NCBI GenBank assembly: GCA_036245805.1
Contig: BTRK01000001.1
Coordinates: forward strand, 26,295,087-26,359,086
Length of the DNA: 64,000 nucleotides
DNA from: Pristionchus mayeri
Taxonomy: Eukaryota; Nematoda; Chromadorea; Rhabditida; Neodiplogasteridae
Direction of reading: 5' to 3'
In this document: positions 59,501-64,000 of the stretch, one piece after another
How the letters are laid out: every line of letters begins with the position of its first letter
How positions within the stretch are numbered: position 1 is the first letter of the stretch
Position numbers and translations under genes: made by a program
The notes under the pieces: model-generated
Databases searched by the model: none
Seen by the model: the letters and a program-made list of their open reading frames with translations, nothing else
Told to the model about the DNA's origin: nothing

Positions 59501-62500
59501 GAAGACTCATGTTACGTAATTTATCGCACACTTATCTCCGGCTTACATTGCCTAATGATGATGCAATAAGTGAAAATATGGAATTTCCGACCTTTTTTTC
59601 AAAAATTTATAGTTATTTTACGAGTAACGTTTAAAATCCCTAGCACTAAGGGTGGAAGGGTAATGCACGACACTTCACAGTAATGCTTCTAAATCATAGT
59701 TTTCTGAATCATTTGCTTGAATATTTCATAATATGTATATATAAGGGTCGATTTCATGATTTTAGTATTTCCAATGCTCCAACTTAGCTTATTTGGCTAT
59801 TATAATTCAAATACAATTATTTGTAAACGATTCCATTCTGTCCCGGAAAGAAAATCCGCAGAATTTTTCGAACCACGTTGAAAATTTTGGGTTTTGTAGT
59901 CACCCCGCAATGCATTTTAGGAAACAGGGATTGTGCCAAATAATCTTATTTGCCCCTAGAGATTAACTATGCATTGCACACTTATTTTTATCTGTGAATT
60001 AGAGTGGATTTTTTTTCAATTTTAAGATCATCGATTTTTTAGCAAAAATTTCGCAATCCTCTAATTCCCCTCCACGGCAATGTCTTTACCCGCTGATGCA
60101 CCTAAAATGTAGAGTGCTGGCCACTGTATCTATTGCATCATACAACAACTCAAATACTTTCCTTGTTCCAGCGAAATATTATTTTAAAAAATGGCGACAC
60201 GAATTATGGGACAACCCAATAGTTACTTATTTAGATAATAGCAATATGAACATTTATCAATTGTAGAAATTGGACAATGGAGAACGAGCTGAGGAGGAGA
60301 GGACTGATCCTGCATCTCCTACTGTGTAAGCACTTTTGCTGTCCCATTCTCTTTTGGATAGTAATTTATAAAGTAGCATCATTCGCTAGCGCGAATTTCA
60401 AATATCCCTCAAAATCTTCTGCTTCCTCATATATTAGCTAAGGAATTTCGAGCACTCTCTCACCGGAAAGATGGCAAATGAGATATTAGGGCAGTCATGG
60501 ATGCATGACTCATTGTCGAAACGGCGACACCATTCAGCCCTGCTGACCACCTTCCTTCGGTACTGGGCGAAGATTACACCGACGAGTCGTTCAGAGCGCA
60601 GTTTGACGCGCAGAAGAAGAGAGTCGAGAGCTCGTGAGTGATTGAGATTTGAGGAAAGGCTAAGCTACACATTGGCGTGAAATTTGATGAAATCTAACAT
60701 AATCATTCGCTTATCGATAAATTAAGGACGTTGCGGCCGTTCAAGCGTCGTCATTCGGTGTCGAACAGCGTCGAGAGATCGATTGAGAGAGATGAACCGA
60801 GTGGAGAATCGAGAAGGATCACGATAGAGGAGACTGAAAATGAGACAGAGGAAGGATTGAAGGAGGAGGTAGTGTATCCATACTCTATTTTTCTATTGGA
60901 ATCAATTCATCCTTCACGACACCACTCTGAGATTTCTGAAAGTAAAATTATTTAAAAAAATTCAAATAAGACTACTTCCAGTTCCACCCACGAAAGGCTT
61001 CCGTTCCCCCACTCCCTCCTCTTCCCTCCATCGAAAATGAATTGCCAATTACTTCGTCGCCAATCGGCCGAATTCTCTCGTTGGAGTACGTTCACTCATT
61101 TTTTTCCCTGATTGAGTCATACTGCTTCAATGATATTACAATAGGCAAAACCATGATTCCTAAATAATTTAATATTATTTTATAAAATATTACAATTCTA
61201 AAGCGAGCGTCGAATCTCACGGGCGCAGTCAGACCTGGACAGGGAGATCAGTGAGGCCCTCAAGACGAAATCAGTCGATGATCTACTCAGAGAACAGATC
61301 ACCAGGATAAACAGAGAAAGCGACGGGCAGAGGTATTGGTCTTTGGTCTTATCTTACTTACGATACCTTTTTCTTACTCATCTTCATTGAGACTGAGTAC
61401 TCACTAGAGACCGCCAAACGATTGGCCAATCGAATATTGAAATCACTATTCAATTGACCCAATCGAATATCCTTTGTTATTCGAATAGTCACTCTCCCTA
61501 TCATTTCAATATTCGATTCATTTTGATTCTCCGTCTCCCCTCGTATTAGTCAATATTTGATTGCTCAATCGAATGAATATTCGATTGGCCAAGTCAATAT
61601 TTGATTGCTCAATCGAATGAATATTCGATTGGCCAATCGATTATCCTCGCCAATCGATTAGAATTCTATTCGATTGGCCGGTCATTCGAATAACGATAAT
61701 TTCGAATAACACCTCATTTCTCGTCATTCGCATATCGAATATATTTGATTGGCGGTCTCTAGTACTCACTATGCGATTCACAAACACGCGGAATCTCGAT
61801 AGTTTCGAGCTTGCAATGTAAAATTTGCAGCTCAACGATCACCTTCACCACTCCCCCTTCTCAATTGTCTTCACTTCAAACTTCACCTCAATTCGAGCGA
61901 ACCACACTGCCAACCGCTGAAACTGCGCATGATTCGGGTAAAATTCAGAGTACTCCTCCTTTTATAATGCATTCAATGGCTTCGCAATAAAAGTTTCCTA
62001 TCATACGTTCTTTCTTGTCCATTCCACAAGTAGAATGAAGAGAACCATTTCTTCACAAAAGGCATCCTAGTGCTTGTGGAACAAAGAGCGATTCCTGAAT
62101 ATTGAATTTTTTCCAGACTTTGTGACTGCTGGGCGTCCATTCGAAACTGCTGAGGACAAGGAGGAAAAGGGATGGATACCCATGACAGAGCGAACGACTG
62201 TCAAGACTCTACTCAGGTTCTTTTCTTGGAATTATCATTCGTATTTTCTCAAACTTAATAAAAAAAGTGCTCTGCTCGAGTCAATTCAGTGACTGAGAAA
62301 TACTCGACATTTTTCTGATTTCCTCTTCACAACCCTTCCGAAATTAGAAAAATTTCAAGCAGTTTGTGTATCTAGTTTTTCTTCTTTACGGAATAGGAAA
62401 TTCACCAGTAAGATTCTACATCGCAGGGATTTCCGTCGTTCTCCCTCTGCTCGTCTCTTCTATGAGTACACGAGTGAGAACATCAGACACAAACCAGTGA

Positions 62501-62885
62501 GAGTCGAGATGGACAGGGCTGAAGGCGAGTTTTTTTTCAACGATTCTTATTTCGTCTGTGCATAATTATCCTGAAAAAAAGTGGTAACAATCGTAGGTTA
62601 TGATCATGAGGGGTAATAAAATGTATATAAAATTAATTGGCCAGACTCGATGCGGGACGAGTGCTCGGAGGACTCGCAGTGCGGCCCGCGACTGCGATGT
62701 TGCAGCAAGAAGTGCGTTGTGGTGTGGTGGGTGCAGATAGCGACGCCGACCTTTCCAGATGGTGCGATCGGTCGAGGAATTGTGGCACGGGCAACTTCTG
62801 TCTACCGTCGTGCGACATGACGAAGATGACGCATCTTGGAAGGGGAGACAGCAGGGAATCACTGATCGATATTATCTATGATTAG
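50519..62885 (+). CDS. Long secreted acidic/Thr-rich protein with exon-encoded repeats and Cys-rich modules
   Basis: The start at 50519 follows CCTTCAG directly. A signal peptide reads MRWSVVAPHRTTVLLLVTVG. The protein is spread over roughly 40 small exons. Regions in order: Pro/Thr-rich exons (51717-52080); repeats each encoded by one phase-0 exon beginning DAA and ending YGE or similar (53592-54120); a long Thr/Glu/Asp-rich part (54143-55283); Cys-rich modules at 55990-56088 (CPPPHRCPRNCFV, then GCQDCQC, antistasin-like spacing), 56313-56381 (CPEASQYCDEGKCQC) and 57735-57849 (CDNDAQCPENLWCLQGDC); a Glu/Arg/Gly repeat block (57990-58110); charged coiled-coil-like exons; and a final Cys-rich part (DECSEDSQCGPRLRCC and RNCGTGNFCLPSC), with stop at 62883-62885. 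It is probably an extracellular matrix or cuticle-associated protein; that is inference. Two junctions near 62530 and 62712 are irregular (possible GC donor and a frame jump). A mariner-type MITE and a palindromic element lie in its introns. Confidence 0.7.
57990..58105 (+). repeat. In-frame 30-bp minisatellite coding Lys/Glu/Gly/Arg repeats
   Basis: Within a coding exon, units of about 30 bp encode RKEEGRKGEG, RKEEGRKGEW and RKEEGRKGER in series. The DNA is almost pure purine (GGAGGAAGGAGGAGGGG-like). The period is a multiple of three, so copy-number change keeps the frame. Confidence 0.85.
59409..60219. mobile_element. Mariner-type non-autonomous element
   Basis: Terminal inverted repeats of 24 bp, TTGGGTTGTCCCATAATTCG and on, are flanked by TA on both sides (59407-59408 and 60220-60221). 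At 811 bp it has no long open frame. TA duplication and these ends fit the Tc1/mariner group. It sits in an intron of the secreted-protein gene, between exons ending near 59359 and starting at 60267. Confidence 0.85.
61406..61760. mobile_element. 355-bp palindromic element with 10-bp direct repeat
   Basis: Ends AGAGACCGCCAAACGATTGG and, inverted, TTTGATTGGCGGTCTCT. It is flanked by AGTACTCACT at 61396-61405 and 61761-61770. The interior is made of short ATTCGATTGGCCAATCGA-like palindromes repeated many times. It lies in an intron of the secreted-protein gene. Confidence 0.85.
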
Positions 62886-63403
62886 AGAGAAGAGAGGAGA
62901 GATCAGAGTGTACGAGGATAATTTTTATGATTTTTTAAAATTTTTATGATAATAATTCCGCAATGTAGTATTGACGGGTTCTAATAGTTATTGTCAGAAG
63001 AATAGAGATAATTTCGCTGTTAAGTATCGACAAGATATAATATGATAAATGTATATTCAAAATGGAGAGAATTACAATAGAAAGAATGGTCATCCTCTAC
63101 GTCACTGCATCGCAATGATCTTGCACCATAGGAACCATTGTACTTTCACGAACTAAGTTCATTCTCTCTTTCGAATAGCTGGATTGAAAAAAGTTGGTCG
63201 ATTTTTTAGCCTTTCTTATCTAAGATACTGATTAATCCATGAGTTGCTACTTTTGTTGAAAATATTTGCTTGTTCCGTTCTACTCGAAATCTTCCGGAGC
63301 ATCCGTTCAGAAAATTAGACGTACTTTATCGTTGTTACATCACAGAGAGCATCGGACAGCAGATAATGAATGGTGATTAGTTGGAGAGATCAAAAATCAT
63401 CCT
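62886..63403. other. Convergent 3' intergenic region
   Basis: This 520-bp AT-rich stretch lies between the stop of the secreted-protein gene (plus) and the stop of the next gene (minus). No exon is supported. It should contain both 3' UTRs. Confidence 0.5.
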
Positions 63404-63600
63404 CTAATTCCTCTTCTCGTCGTTCTCCTCGTCCTCGGCCGAGTCGTGGTAGTAGTCAATCTCGCTGTTGTCGGTCTGAATATTTTTTTAATTATTTATC
63501 ATCCAAAAATAAAGAAACTTAACGAATTCGTGGTCGCATCGTCCTTCTCAAGATCGCGAATTGTCTCATCAAGGCTGTCGCGGATCCACTCGACCAGAAC
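63404..63600 (-). CDS. 3' end of an unrecognised gene with an acidic C-terminus (partial)
   Basis: Exon 63600-63524 reads VLVEWIRDSLDETIRDLEKD. With donor GTTAAG it joins in phase to an exon starting at 63467 (after GACAACAG), giving EIDYYHDSAEDEENDEKRN and a stop at 63404-63406. The earlier TTTCAG acceptor at 63476 would shift the frame. The upstream part lies beyond 63600; I could not identify further exons with confidence between there and the window edge. The product is not recognised. Confidence 0.5.
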
Positions 63601-64000
63601 CTGAAGTGCGGAGGAGATTGAAGTACTGTTCAAATATCCAAAAGGGTACTCTTCGTTCAAATTGTCTTATCCGACGATAGTATCAACGAATGAGGATGTA
63701 TCAAATACTTTTAGTGAATATATGTAGACTCCCCAAGCTCCGCCCACTTTCCTCTGACACATTTCCCCTCGAAAGCGAGATTTAGGAATCACAAGCTTCA
63801 TTCTCAACCAAATCACTCGCTCAAAAAAGGATTCGGAAGCTCTTTCCATTACCTTTCGATATAGCCCTGGCCCGCTGGCAAAAGTGTTCTCTGTATAGGT
63901 CAGCATACGATAATTAAGTTGCGAAAACGCTGGAAAACGCTGGTTTGGCGTGCTCAGCGAACATACGTATACGGGACAAGGCTTGCCTGATAGCCTATCG

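Noticed and set aside
62712..62736. A 25-nt intron in the last exon region of the secreted-protein gene
   Set aside because: It would restore frame between DECSEDSQCGPRLRCC and RNCGTGNFCLPSC, but it is shorter than any plausible nematode intron. A sequence error or different splice choice is as likely, so it is not annotated.
63667..63906. 79-codon open frame (minus) upstream of the last partial gene
   Set aside because: It does not connect in phase to the exon at 63600 and shows no recognisable motif.
1..64000. CRISPR arrays, prokaryotic operons or ribosome binding sites
   Set aside because: Spliced gene structure throughout; no regularly spaced repeats of CRISPR type. The repeats seen are transposon ends, minisatellites or exon modules.

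Overview
The window is animal genomic DNA, almost certainly from a nematode. It has many small exons separated by short AT-rich introns with TTTCAG-type acceptors, and several start codons sit directly behind a perfect 3' splice site, as in spliced-leader trans-splicing. Diplogastrid (Pristionchus-like) is my best guess, but that is an inference. Every gene below was read by joining exons by eye, so boundaries are approximate unless stated.

Layout. (1) 0.5-20.7 kb: a minus-strand gene for a secreted or membrane protein built from a repeated cysteine-rich module, with a Thr-rich stalk and one transmembrane segment. Its exons are in compatible phase across the region, but two of its introns have been invaded. 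They hold an orphan PITP exon, pieces of an arylacetamide deacetylase-like esterase, a tRNA-derived SINE, several palindromic elements and two copies of a THAP/DDE transposon. The transposon copies form a 4.1-kb nearly identical inverted repeat (7579-11706 and 14354-18479). One complete coding module of the host gene lies in the spacer of that palindrome. (2) 21.2-25.8 kb: a minus-strand SLC22-like transporter. (3) 26.7-30.2 kb: a minus-strand HP1-like chromodomain protein. (4) 31.2-45.4 kb: a large plus-strand gene with a TFIIS-central domain, a SPOC domain, proline-rich stretches and an RGG tail, of the PHF3/DIDO/Bye1 type. (5) 46.1-47.7 kb: an unrecognised gene. (6) 50.5-62.9 kb: a very long many-exon secreted acidic/Thr-rich protein with short exon-encoded repeats and Cys-rich modules. 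(7) 63.4-63.6 kb: the 3' end of another minus-strand gene.

Mobile DNA is abundant and often dated by target-site duplications: a SINE, a mariner-type MITE, a four-copy family of GGCACTT-ended MITEs with 8-bp duplications, a TTAA-flanked MITE nested inside both palindrome arms, and a 355-bp palindromic element with a 10-bp duplication. Two short motifs recur in introns: TACGGTA-like words, often forming the splice donor itself, and GATCTTTGATC runs.

The most unusual item is the nested palindrome inside the introns of the module-repeat gene. It is either a recent inverted duplication that could change how the host transcript is spliced, or an assembly artefact. Tests for both are given.
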